Source of the DNA: Idiomarina sp. A28L
Lineage (GTDB): Bacteria > Pseudomonadota > Gammaproteobacteria > Enterobacterales > Alteromonadaceae
Assembly (NCBI RefSeq): GCF_000218785.1
Contig: NZ_AFPO01000021.1
Coordinates: 310,001-374,000 of the forward strand
DNA: 64,000 nt
Direction: 5' to 3'
Part shown: one piece after another, positions 56,885 to 64,000 of the stretch
Layout: every line of letters starts with the position of its first letter
Position numbering within the stretch: position 1 is the first letter of the stretch
Translations under genes and position numbers: made by a program
Notes under the pieces: model-generated
What the model was told of the DNA's origin: nothing
Databases searched by the model: none
What the model saw: the letters and a program-made list of their open reading frames with translations, nothing else

Positions 56885-58664
56885 CGCTATCGGCCTTAAT
56901 TCCCTTATCTGGCGTTTCAGCGTTTTCCATCAACTCCATATCTTCATCAGAAAATACAGGGGTGCCTGCTGCAAGTGTTAGTACTTCATCAACCGTTGTA
57001 ATACCTTCAAGCGCGTAATCTAGGCCAACTTCTGCAAGTGTGCGGAAATCTTTGCTTTTGCGAGCAGCTTCGGAGAATGCCTGAGTATCGCTATTTCTTA
57101 GTGCCGCAATCATCGGCTCATTCATTTCCAACAATTCAAACACACCCACACGGCCACGATAGCCTGTGAAATCGCAGCGTTGGCAGCCTCGGCCTTTATA
57201 AAAAACTGCTTCTTTCGGTACATTCGCAACCACACTGCGTAGCAATGTACCTTGCTGAACATCGGGAGCGTGCTCTTCTTTGCAATGTTCGCAAATACGC
57301 CGCACTAAGCGCTGGGCCAATACCGCCCGTAATGCACTGGCAACTAAATAAGGCGCTCCACCCATATCGATTAACCGCATAGCACTGGTGATAGCATCGT
57401 TGGTGTGCAGCGTAGATAAAACCAAATGACCGGTAATTGCACCGCGCAGGCCAATTTCTACAGTTTCTTGATCGCGCATCTCACCTACCATGAGAATATC
57501 GGGGTCTTGCCGTAAAGTTGTGCGCAACACACGGCCAAAATTCAAACCGATTTTGCTATTCACTTGTACTTGGGAAATCCGTGGTAAACGGTATTCAACC
57601 GGGTCTTCAACCGTAATGATTTTTTTATTCGGTTGGTTCAATTCACTCAAAATGCCATACAGTGTTGTAGTTTTACCGGAACCCGTTGGCCCCGTAACCA
57701 AAATCATGCCATGTGGGCGGCCAATGTGATAACGAATTTTTTTCGCTATTGCAGCCGGCATACCGGTTTGTTCAAGTGAAAGTAGGCCGTGAGATTGATC
57801 GAGCAAACGCATAACGCAAGCTTCGCCCCATTGCGTAGGCAATGTAGATAAGCGCACATCAATTTGATGCCCGCGCACTTTCATTTGAAAACGGCCATCT
57901 TGCGGCAGCCGCTTTTCGGAAATATCTAAGCTCGCCATTAATTTAAGGCGCAACACCAAGGCCGCCGCTATACCTTTTTCATCAAGAATAGTTTCTTGTA
58001 GCTGGCCATCTACCCGCTGACGAATACGCAAACCATGTTCAGCTGGCTCCAAGTGAATATCCGAGGCACGAACTTGCACTGCATCAGCAAATATAGATTT
58101 TAGTAGGCGCGCAACCGTAACATCCTCGCCATCGCCTTCAAGAGAACCACCTAAATCAAGCTCTGCTTCATCCTTTGATTCTTCTTGCAGCTGGCTCGCA
58201 TACTGTTCAATTTCTTGAGTTCGCCGATAGAGGCTATCAAAAGCTTCCAAGAGTTGCCGTTCAGCAACCACCGCTAATTCGATTTCACGCGGTGCCAATA
58301 TCGCCGATATCGAATCTATCGCGGTTAAATCAGCGGGATCACTCATGGCAATAAGGGCACGCTCATCATCCGCTTCAACAATAAGCGCACGATGCCGGCG
58401 GGCTTGAACTTCTGGAATCAGGCGCGATAAATTCGGATCTATACGCCGTTCGCCCAAATTTAAAACGGGTAAGTTAAGCTGTTGCGCCAAGAAATCGAGC
58501 AACTGCTGTTCGCTCAAGTACTCTAACTCTATCAACAAATCGCCGAGCTTACGGCCGGTTGTTTTCTGTGCTTTCAACGCTTGGCTAAGTTGGTCTTCTG
58601 AAATAACTTGTTCATGAACCAACAAATCGCCTAAGCGCATTTTTAATCGATTACGGCGAGCCAT
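56877..58664 (-). CDS. mshE: MSHA pilus extension ATPase MshE
   Basis: MshE is the hexameric ATPase that extends the MSHA pilus and responds directly to cyclic di-GMP. The 595-residue product has an N-terminal MshEN domain with the ligand residues in order: R10, L11, L26, L30, Q33, then L40, L55, L59 and Q62. The catalytic core has Walker A GPTGSGKTTTLYG, the Asp box ILMVGEMRDQETVEIGLRGA, His box LSTLHTNDA and a tetracysteine zinc motif (CEHC and CQRC). The first motif has Gln 19, and the second Glu 48, where glycine is usual. It follows mshN, sharing one base. Confidence 0.95.
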   Translation of the reverse strand: MARRNRLKMRLGDLLVHEQVISEDQLSQALKAQKTTGRKLGDLLIELEYLSEQQLLDFLAQQLNLPVLNLGERRIDPNLSRLIPEVQARRHRALIVEADDERALIAMSDPADLTAIDSISAILAPREIELAVVAERQLLEAFDSLYRRTQEIEQYASQLQEESKDEAELDLGGSLEGDGEDVTVARLLKSIFADAVQVRASDIHLEPAEHGLRIRQRVDGQLQETILDEKGIAAALVLRLKLMASLDISEKRLPQDGRFQMKVRGHQIDVRLSTLPTQWGEACVMRLLDQSHGLLSLEQTGMPAAIAKKIRYHIGRPHGMILVTGPTGSGKTTTLYGILSELNQPNKKIITVEDPVEYRLPRISQVQVNSKIGLNFGRVLRTTLRQDPDILMVGEMRDQETVEIGLRGAITGHLVLSTLHTNDAITSAMRLIDMGGAPYLVASALRAVLAQRLVRRICEHCKEEHAPDVQQGTLLRSVVANVPKEAVFYKGRGCQRCDFTGYRGRVGVFELLEMNEPMIAALRNSDTQAFSEAARKSKDFRTLAEVGLDYALEGITTVDEVLTLAAGTPVFSDEDMELMENAETPDKGIKADSDG

Positions 58665-59929
58665 CAGTTACTTAGTGCCTCCCGCCGATCTAGTGCGAAT
58701 TCTCGCCCTGAAATAGATAAACGCGAATCTTGCAGCGCTCTTCGATATGCCTCTGCAGCTGATTCACGTAGATTAACGTAATCGGTGCTATTCTCGCCCT
58801 GAAATTGGGCAAATTGCTCTAGTGCATAACCGTAACCAAGCCACCATGAGCCTTGATCAGAGCGCCAGGTTACCAGTTGCTGGTAACTAGAAATCGCTAA
58901 CGCATAATCACCCGCATCGCTCGCCAAATTCGCACGCATCAGCAAAATATCAGCATCGCGTGGTAAGCGAGCGCTTACATCACGTAAAAGCTCTAAGGCA
59001 AATTGCGGCTGTTCAATACGATCATAGATACGCGCTTTCAGAAGCAAAAATTCGGTATTAGTCGGTGCCAACTGCAGGCCATCACGCAGTAACTCTAATG
59101 CATCGGCAGCAAAGCCACGGCCAAATTGTAACGCGGCTAATTGTAAACGTGATTCGTGATAATTAGGGCTAACCAACAACGCTTCTTGAAAACGTTGAAT
59201 AGCCTGCCGAGAATCGCCAGCCTCTAAAGCTTCAAGGCCTCGCCGATGCAGCGTTGGTGCGGTTGCAGTACGGCTATCACTACGTTCAATGGTCATTTGC
59301 CCAGCATCTTCATGCATTACTTCTGGATCAATAGATGTTTCAGGCAAAACGGCAACAGCTGGGCCTTCAGTAACTGAACTTTGTGTAGTTGGGCTTTGCG
59401 CAGTTGAGCTTTGCGTAGCTGCACTGGTACTAGGCTCTTTACCAACTGTTTCGGTGTTTGTGGCTGTTGTACCTTCATTACCTACCGGCGCTAGTACTGG
59501 CGCGGCTAAACTCTGCGCCCGTGAACGCGAAGCCGCTTGAGCTGCACCTGTAGTGGGTATTTCCGCCGCACGCGCTGCCGCTTGTTCCGTGGCCCGCGCT
59601 ACCTCATTTACAAGCGCTTCTTCGCGTTCCGCTAAACGTTTCTCAGCGGCTTCTAGCTCTACAACACGTTGTGCAAGATTGGTATTCACGCGCTCAATTC
59701 TTAATTGCTCTGCCGTTGGTAGTGGGTTCGCATCTTCCGCTTTCGGCAATAATGAAAAGCCCCATAACAGCAAAAATAGAATAACAACTACAGCAACGCC
59801 GCTCAGCGCCCATACCCATCTTCGCGAACGCAAAGAGCGGCCTGAATAAACGTAATTCGCTCTACCACCGGGATCACCCTGACGCTCACGCTGATCGATA
59901 TCTTTCAGCATTTGATTGATAATGCTCAT
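58664..59929 (-). CDS. mshN: MSHA biogenesis TPR protein MshN
   Basis: MshN is a bitopic TPR protein needed for MSHA assembly. The roughly 421-residue product has a cytoplasmic N-terminus (MSIINQMLKDIDQRE, the MshN signature), a membrane helix at about residues 30-55, a coiled coil at 75-110, a Ser/Thr/Gln-rich linker with 15-bp tandem repeats, then a TPR region (RRGLEALEAGDSRQAIQRFQEALLVSPNYHESRLQLA) to the end. The ATG at 59929 overlaps the mshM stop as ATGA, deciding it over the upstream start. Confidence 0.92.
   Translation of the reverse strand: MSIINQMLKDIDQRERQGDPGGRANYVYSGRSLRSRRWVWALSGVAVVVILFLLLWGFSLLPKAEDANPLPTAEQLRIERVNTNLAQRVVELEAAEKRLAEREEALVNEVARATEQAAARAAEIPTTGAAQAASRSRAQSLAAPVLAPVGNEGTTATNTETVGKEPSTSAATQSSTAQSPTTQSSVTEGPAVAVLPETSIDPEVMHEDAGQMTIERSDSRTATAPTLHRRGLEALEAGDSRQAIQRFQEALLVSPNYHESRLQLAALQFGRGFAADALELLRDGLQLAPTNTEFLLLKARIYDRIEQPQFALELLRDVSARLPRDADILLMRANLASDAGDYALAISSYQQLVTWRSDQGSWWLGYGYALEQFAQFQGENSTDYVNLRESAAEAYRRALQDSRLSISGREFALDRREALSN
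59370..59420 (-). repeat. 15-bp tandem repeats in the mshN linker
   Basis: Three adjacent imperfect 15-bp units (starting at 59370, 59385 and 59400) and a partial fourth encode a five-residue repeat of the form TQSST/AQSPT/TQSSV. Being a multiple of three, copy changes would lengthen or shorten the linker without frameshift. Confidence 0.7.
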
Positions 59930-60837
59930 AGCGGCAACCACCCTAACAAAAAGGCTGCGCCAAGGGCTATCGCCACCGCAACAGAAAAGCCCACGAAGAA
60001 CCAGGTTAAATCTTGTCTTTTTGGCATTACCGCATCTTCTGTATCGGCAATCGCCATTTTGGCATCAGTTACCGATAAGGCGTGCCGCCCCGAGCCGTAA
60101 GCTAGCAAAAGCATTTTATGGCACAAGGTGTTCGTCAACCGAGGAACGCCCCGGCTGCCTTTATGAAGCCACCAAATTACATCAGGATGAAACAGCGAGG
60201 GGCCTTTAAAACCCGCGATTTGCATACGGTGATGGATATAACGCGCTAGCTCTTCTTCAGTGAGTGTTTCCAACTCATAAGAGAAGCTTATCCGTTGCCG
60301 AAGTTGCCGTAGTTCACGAGTAGCTAGCCGCTCATCAAGCTCAGGTTGGCCAAACATCACCAACTGCACTAATTTTCGCGTTTCTGTTTCTAAGTTCGAT
60401 AGCAAGCGCAGCGCTTCTAAGCTTTCGTTCGGCAAAGCTTGGGCCTCATCGATAATAATAACTACCGAGCGGCCACCCTTATTAATGCTCACCAGCTTTC
60501 TCTCAATCTCACGGGTAAGCTGATGCTGATCGATCTCTAAATGGTGCTCAATACCCAGCTCTGAGGCCACCGCATGGCGTAATTCTTCAGGTGGTAAATA
60601 CGGGTTAGGAATATAAGCCGTTGCAAAGTGTTCAGGAATTTCGTTGAGTAACTTTCGGCATAACAATGTTTTTCCGGTACCAACTTCGCCGGTTACTTTG
60701 ATAAACCCTTCGCCTGTTTTCAGCGCCGTTAATAACACCTGCAACGCTTCATCGTGGCCCCGAAGGCCACAATAGAAGTTGGTATTTGGTGTTAATGTAA
60801 ACGGCAATTCTGAAAAGCCGAAATGGTATAAATACAT
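59926..60837 (-). CDS. mshM: MSHA biogenesis ATPase MshM
   Basis: MshM is an ExeA/GspA-like AAA ATPase of MSHA biogenesis, thought to help secretin assembly or peptidoglycan passage. The 303-residue product has the family start MYLYHFGFSELPFTLTPNTNFYCG, Walker A GEVGTGKTLLCRKLL near 50, Walker B SVVIIIDEAQALP near 125, and a membrane helix at the C-terminus (about 278-300). All nucleotide motifs are intact. It overlaps mshN by four bases and lies 74 bases after mshL. Confidence 0.94.
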   Translation of the reverse strand: MYLYHFGFSELPFTLTPNTNFYCGLRGHDEALQVLLTALKTGEGFIKVTGEVGTGKTLLCRKLLNEIPEHFATAYIPNPYLPPEELRHAVASELGIEHHLEIDQHQLTREIERKLVSINKGGRSVVIIIDEAQALPNESLEALRLLSNLETETRKLVQLVMFGQPELDERLATRELRQLRQRISFSYELETLTEEELARYIHHRMQIAGFKGPSLFHPDVIWWLHKGSRGVPRLTNTLCHKMLLLAYGSGRHALSVTDAKMAIADTEDAVMPKRQDLTWFFVGFSVAVAIALGAAFLLGWLPL

Positions 60838-60911
60838 TGTTATCCTTGCACTCGTTGAAGTTGTGCTTTTATTTAACGGTTAGCATTCTCTAACAACACT
60901 AAGATTTTACA

Positions 60912-62564
60912 TTATTGGCTTTCATACCAGCGGCGAAGCAGCTCGCGAGAAGCTTCCAACTCGGTATCCCAAGTATCAACACCAACAACTGTGGGCCGCA
61001 GCATAATCACCAGTTCTTTTTTCACTTCCCGTTGCCGGCGATTGGTAAACAACTCGCCCAACACCGGAATGTTTCCAAGAAATGGCACTTGGCTCACCTC
61101 ATCAGAATACGAGGTTTGCATTAAACCGCCAATAATCACAACTTCACCATCACGCGCACGAATAATTGTATCAGATTCACGAATGTTACTACGCGCAAGC
61201 GGCAATACTAAGGTTTCGCGATTTAGGGTAATGATCTTCTCTTGTTCACGAGTTTCCGTTACCGAAGGGCGTATATGCAAGGTAATGGTGCCATCGTCGG
61301 AAATTTGTGGTGTTACATCAAGCGCAATACCTGAGAAAAATGGGGTTAATTGCACGTTCGGCGTTGATGTAGTAGCTGTGCCGGTAACTGTAGTGGTGGA
61401 AACATCCGTTACGAAATATTCATCTTCACCGATTTTTATAACTGCTTTTTGATTGTTAGTAGCGGTTACCCTCGGGTTTGAAAGCACCTGCACATTACCT
61501 TGAGTAGATAACAGTTCTAACATCCCGTTGAAGCTTTGGTTCTGGAACTGCAACCCAAATACACCACCTAACGAAGAAGAATCTACGCTACCGCCACTGA
61601 AACTGAACTCAGTAACGCCACTGCCGATGCGGCTAGTAATGCGGCTCCAATCAACACCTTGTTGATACGCATCGCTAAGCGATACTTCAACAATGCGAGC
61701 TTCAAGAATTACCTGCCGTTGCAAACTGCTTTCAGCCGCGGCTAAGAAATCGCGAGCGGCACGAATTTCATGTGGGTAAGCACGAACTGTAGCTAGCCCA
61801 GCTTGCGGCGAAACCACTACACGGCGGCCATCGCCCGTACCTACTACACCTTCAAGAATTTCTTGCAGCCCTTTCCAAAAATCAGTTTCCGAATCAGAAG
61901 AAATAGTTGAGCCTGTTTGCCCACTACGCCCTGTTGCACCGCCTCCCGCAGGCAATCCGCCTTGCGAACCTAGGTTACCCTGATTACTCTGGCCTAAATT
62001 ACCCTGATTTCTGCCACTAGCACCTTGCTGATCAGCAACACCACCCGATGTTACTGAGGTTTGTGATTGCCCTTGGCGGCGCAATGAAAGGTAATTTAGT
62101 GATAATGTTTCGGTACGCAGGCCCGCTGGAAATACGCGATAAATGCGCCCTTCTCGGCGAATATCAAAACCATAAATATCCTGCACTACATCTAATGCTT
62201 CTTGCAGCGTTACATCGCGCAAGTTTACTGTTATCAAGCCTGAAACATCTGGGTGAACTACCAAGCTGTATGGGCTTTCATTCGTTAGTTGAGCAAAGAA
62301 ATCAGCCGCATTCACTTGCCGTGCCTGCACAGAAAAGCGCGGCTCTTCTAAAAGCCGGCTGCGCTCAGCACGATCATTTAATGGCTGCCGTAATTCGTTA
62401 CGAACATCACTAGGCAAACCTTGTAAACGCTCGCTTGCTGGACGAATTTCACCCGTGCGCAGTGCTTGATCAGCTTCATCAGCTAACTGCTCTGGAGGTT
62501 TAGTAATACACCCCGAGAGTATAATACATCCGATTAAAGCACTGAGGCTCATTCTCACTGTCAT
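60912..62564 (-). CDS. mshL: MSHA outer-membrane secretin MshL
   Basis: MshL forms the outer-membrane pore through which the pilus exits. The 550-residue product is a lipoprotein (LSGC lipobox near residue 19), with a short N-terminal secretin domain (SGLITVNLRDVTLQEALDVV), a Gly/Asn/Gln-rich linker at about 180-220, and the conserved secretin barrel with VSLSDAYQQGVDWSRI, NPRVTATNNQKAVIKIG, VTPQISDDGTITLHIRPSV and EVVIIGGLM. In the linker an NQGNLG sequence repeats with 24-bp spacing. It overlaps mshK by four bases. Confidence 0.95.
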   Translation of the reverse strand: MTVRMSLSALIGCIILSGCITKPPEQLADEADQALRTGEIRPASERLQGLPSDVRNELRQPLNDRAERSRLLEEPRFSVQARQVNAADFFAQLTNESPYSLVVHPDVSGLITVNLRDVTLQEALDVVQDIYGFDIRREGRIYRVFPAGLRTETLSLNYLSLRRQGQSQTSVTSGGVADQQGASGRNQGNLGQSNQGNLGSQGGLPAGGGATGRSGQTGSTISSDSETDFWKGLQEILEGVVGTGDGRRVVVSPQAGLATVRAYPHEIRAARDFLAAAESSLQRQVILEARIVEVSLSDAYQQGVDWSRITSRIGSGVTEFSFSGGSVDSSSLGGVFGLQFQNQSFNGMLELLSTQGNVQVLSNPRVTATNNQKAVIKIGEDEYFVTDVSTTTVTGTATTSTPNVQLTPFFSGIALDVTPQISDDGTITLHIRPSVTETREQEKIITLNRETLVLPLARSNIRESDTIIRARDGEVVIIGGLMQTSYSDEVSQVPFLGNIPVLGELFTNRRQREVKKELVIMLRPTVVGVDTWDTELEASRELLRRWYESQ

Positions 62565-63019
62565 GAATTATCCTTGAAGCTACTACGCGTTAAGCCGGAG
62601 AATACCGACAGAACGATTTCTTCGTTACCGCGAATAAGAACCACACGATCGGCTTCGATCTGCTGCACATCCCAACCGCCAACTCGATCGCCAATAAAAT
62701 AGGTATCTCCATTAATCACTGCACTACTACCACGAGTGCTATAACGGATAAACTCAAGTTTTAAATTTGCTGTTCTCGCTCTTGCGCGCTCACCTTCCGG
62801 CGCCAAACTTTCGGCACTCACTGGAGGCCTAGTTGGATCACGCTCAACGCGATTTTGTAAATTATTTATGTTTAGGTTATCTACCGCAACCACGCTAAGA
62901 ACAACATTTGCAAACGCCTTAGATACTCCAACAAAACTGAAAACGGTAATAATCAGCAAAGCAGACACGCACGTTAACACAACATTTATTTTCGCTATTG
63001 GTGAATTAATTTTCATCAT
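62561..63019 (-). CDS. mshK: MSHA biogenesis protein MshK
   Basis: MshK is a PilP/GspC-like periplasmic protein linking the inner-membrane assembly complex to the secretin. The 152-residue product has a hydrophobic signal segment, then RVERDPTRPPVS and a small beta domain SSAVINGDTYFIGDRVGGWDVQQIEADRVVLIRGNEEIVLSVF. The DPTRPP motif near residue 60 is typical of the family. It overlaps mshJ by 14 bases and mshL by 4. Confidence 0.9.
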   Translation of the reverse strand: MMKINSPIAKINVVLTCVSALLIITVFSFVGVSKAFANVVLSVVAVDNLNINNLQNRVERDPTRPPVSAESLAPEGERARARTANLKLEFIRYSTRGSSAVINGDTYFIGDRVGGWDVQQIEADRVVLIRGNEEIVLSVFSGLTRSSFKDNS

Positions 63020-63671
63020 TACCTCCAGCCTGCTGGCTTAAGGTATATAGCCGCAACCGAACTTCTGCCATCGGATAAGCTCGAACCTGATAATCAAGTT
63101 CTTGCCAATAAAAACCAAACGGCAAATCTTGTAACCGCTGTAAATAATCACGTACGGCGAAATAACTTCCTTCAAGCTCCACTTGCACGTTGTGTTGATA
63201 TACCGTTCCACCCGGAGAATCGGCTAAAAATGGTTCTGGGGCGGAAGTATCAAATGAACGCAACGTAAGCGCTTCATCGCCTGTTAATGCAGCGTTCTCA
63301 GAATCCACCAGCATTGCTTGCAGCCAATCAAGTAGTTCATCTGGCGCCACAAATTCAGCGAGGTTATCAAGCTGCATGCTGAGCTGGTTACTGCGGCTCG
63401 CTAACTGCCGTTGCCGCGTATTCAACTCAATATCTGGGTTAGCCTGCAGCTGAGTTCTTATCCCGGTCACCTGCTGCTGTATACTCTGTGTTTGCGTTGT
63501 TATTTGTTGCACTTGGCGCTGCAGTGCAGTGCGTTGCTCAACACTTGGTTCAATCAAAAAAATAAAACCTAACCAAGCAATCACAACAAATATAACCACT
63601 GAAAATATATATTGCTCGCGTTTTTCACGATCGTTAAACCACGATTCGGCATTGGCTAACCATTGCTTCAT
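63006..63671 (-). CDS. mshJ: MSHA biogenesis protein MshJ
   Basis: MshJ is a PilO/GspM-like bitopic protein of the inner-membrane assembly complex. The 221-residue product has a membrane helix near residues 22-41 (YIFSVVIFVVIAWLGFIFLI), a coiled coil at about 45-105 rich in Gln and Arg, and a ferredoxin-like C-terminal domain (VQVELEGSYFAVRDYLQRLQDLPFGFYWQ). It overlaps the PilN-like gene by four bases and mshK by fourteen. Confidence 0.92.
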   Translation of the reverse strand: MKQWLANAESWFNDREKREQYIFSVVIFVVIAWLGFIFLIEPSVEQRTALQRQVQQITTQTQSIQQQVTGIRTQLQANPDIELNTRQRQLASRSNQLSMQLDNLAEFVAPDELLDWLQAMLVDSENAALTGDEALTLRSFDTSAPEPFLADSPGGTVYQHNVQVELEGSYFAVRDYLQRLQDLPFGFYWQELDYQVRAYPMAEVRLRLYTLSQQAGGNDEN

Positions 63672-64000
63672 TGCGAGCCCTCCGCTGAATTTGTTGCATC
63701 AGAATCGTTATTCTCGGTTGGTGGTATTTCTTGCACCCCACGAGAACTCCCCTGCAACACAAAACTAAGTAATTCGCGGTTATCGCGCTTTAGCTCAACC
63801 ATGTTAAAGCGCCGTTCCGATAATACGGTTGATTCTTTAAAGCTTTGCATCCATTGCGGCAAAATACTGGCATTAACAGCATGCCCATGTAAATTCAATT
63901 GATCGCGATCTTGATGAATGCGAGTAAGCCATACACCATCACGATGCAACAAAGCCAAATCCGTTAGCAGCCCTGCATAATCGTGTTGCTTAATCTGGCC
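63668..64000 (-). CDS. MSHA biogenesis PilN-like protein (MshI region), C-terminal part
   Basis: The visible 110 codons form the C-terminal half of a PilN-like protein that pairs with MshJ in the inner membrane; the N-terminus lies beyond the right edge, since the frame stays open through 64000. Residues such as LLTDLALLHRDGVWLTRIHQD and ILPQWMQSFKESTVLSERRFNMVELKR fit the PilN ferredoxin-like fold. In MSHA loci the PilM- and PilN-like proteins are both named MshI variants, so no precise symbol is given. Confidence 0.85.
   Translation of the reverse strand, partial: GQIKQHDYAGLLTDLALLHRDGVWLTRIHQDRDQLNLHGHAVNASILPQWMQSFKESTVLSERRFNMVELKRDNRELLSFVLQGSSRGVQEIPPTENNDSDATNSAEGSQ

Overview
The window reads as a contiguous stretch of a gammaproteobacterial chromosome, most like the Alteromonadales and possibly Idiomarinaceae-like. 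That placement is inferred from gene content and order, not from a database search. The evidence is a murF-murE-ftsI-ftsL-rsmH-mraZ cluster, rnpB-rsmI-lpoA-yraN-diaA-dolP, rplM-rpsI-petABC-sspAB, zapE/zapG-degQ-degS, mla-ibaG-murA beside kdsDC-lptCAB-rpoN-hpf-ptsN-rapZ-ptsO, and mreBCD-maf-rng-yhdP-nit-tldD next to an MSHA pilus locus, the order also known from Vibrio. Genes are densely packed, mostly with ATGA-type overlaps. I saw no tRNA, rRNA, insertion sequence, prophage or CRISPR array.

Layout. 1-5.5 kb: start of the dcw cluster on the minus strand, with a mraZ promoter and three 10-bp-spaced MraZ boxes. 5.6-7.8 kb: a CHASE-GGDEF-EAL cyclic-di-GMP enzyme, convergent with the RNase P RNA gene (about 7.80-8.18 kb). 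8.3-12.5 kb: rsmI, lpoA, yraN, diaA, dolP. 12.5-17.7 kb: sspB, sspA, cytochrome bc1 genes and rpsI/rplM on the minus strand. 17.7-22.3 kb: zapE, zapG and the two HtrA proteases. 22.4-27 kb: murA, ibaG and an mla operon that has no mlaC, headed by a TetR regulator. 27.2-34 kb: Kdo and LPS transport genes, rpoN and the nitrogen PTS. 34-46.8 kb: pmbA, darP, then an eight-gene mreB-to-tldD operon. 47-64 kb: the MSHA type IV pilus locus, running off the right edge inside a PilN-like gene.

How the genes work together. Most of the window builds the cell envelope: peptidoglycan precursors and septal synthesis (murF, murE, murA, ftsI, lpoA), shape (mreBCD), LPS (kdsD, kdsC, lptCAB), phospholipid balance (mlaFEDB, yhdP, dolP), envelope proteolysis (degQ, degS) and a surface pilus. 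A c-di-GMP link joins the CHASE-GGDEF-EAL protein to MshE, whose N-terminal domain keeps the c-di-GMP-binding residues.

No completely unknown multi-gene system is evident. The most unusual features are the rearranged MSHA pilin segment (mshD-O-P-Q inverted relative to the rest, mshC left beside mreB, and a periplasmic metallo-beta-lactamase-fold gene at the junction), the clean absence of mlaC from the mla operon together with a TetR gene at its head, and the long prepilin leaders of MshC and MshD.
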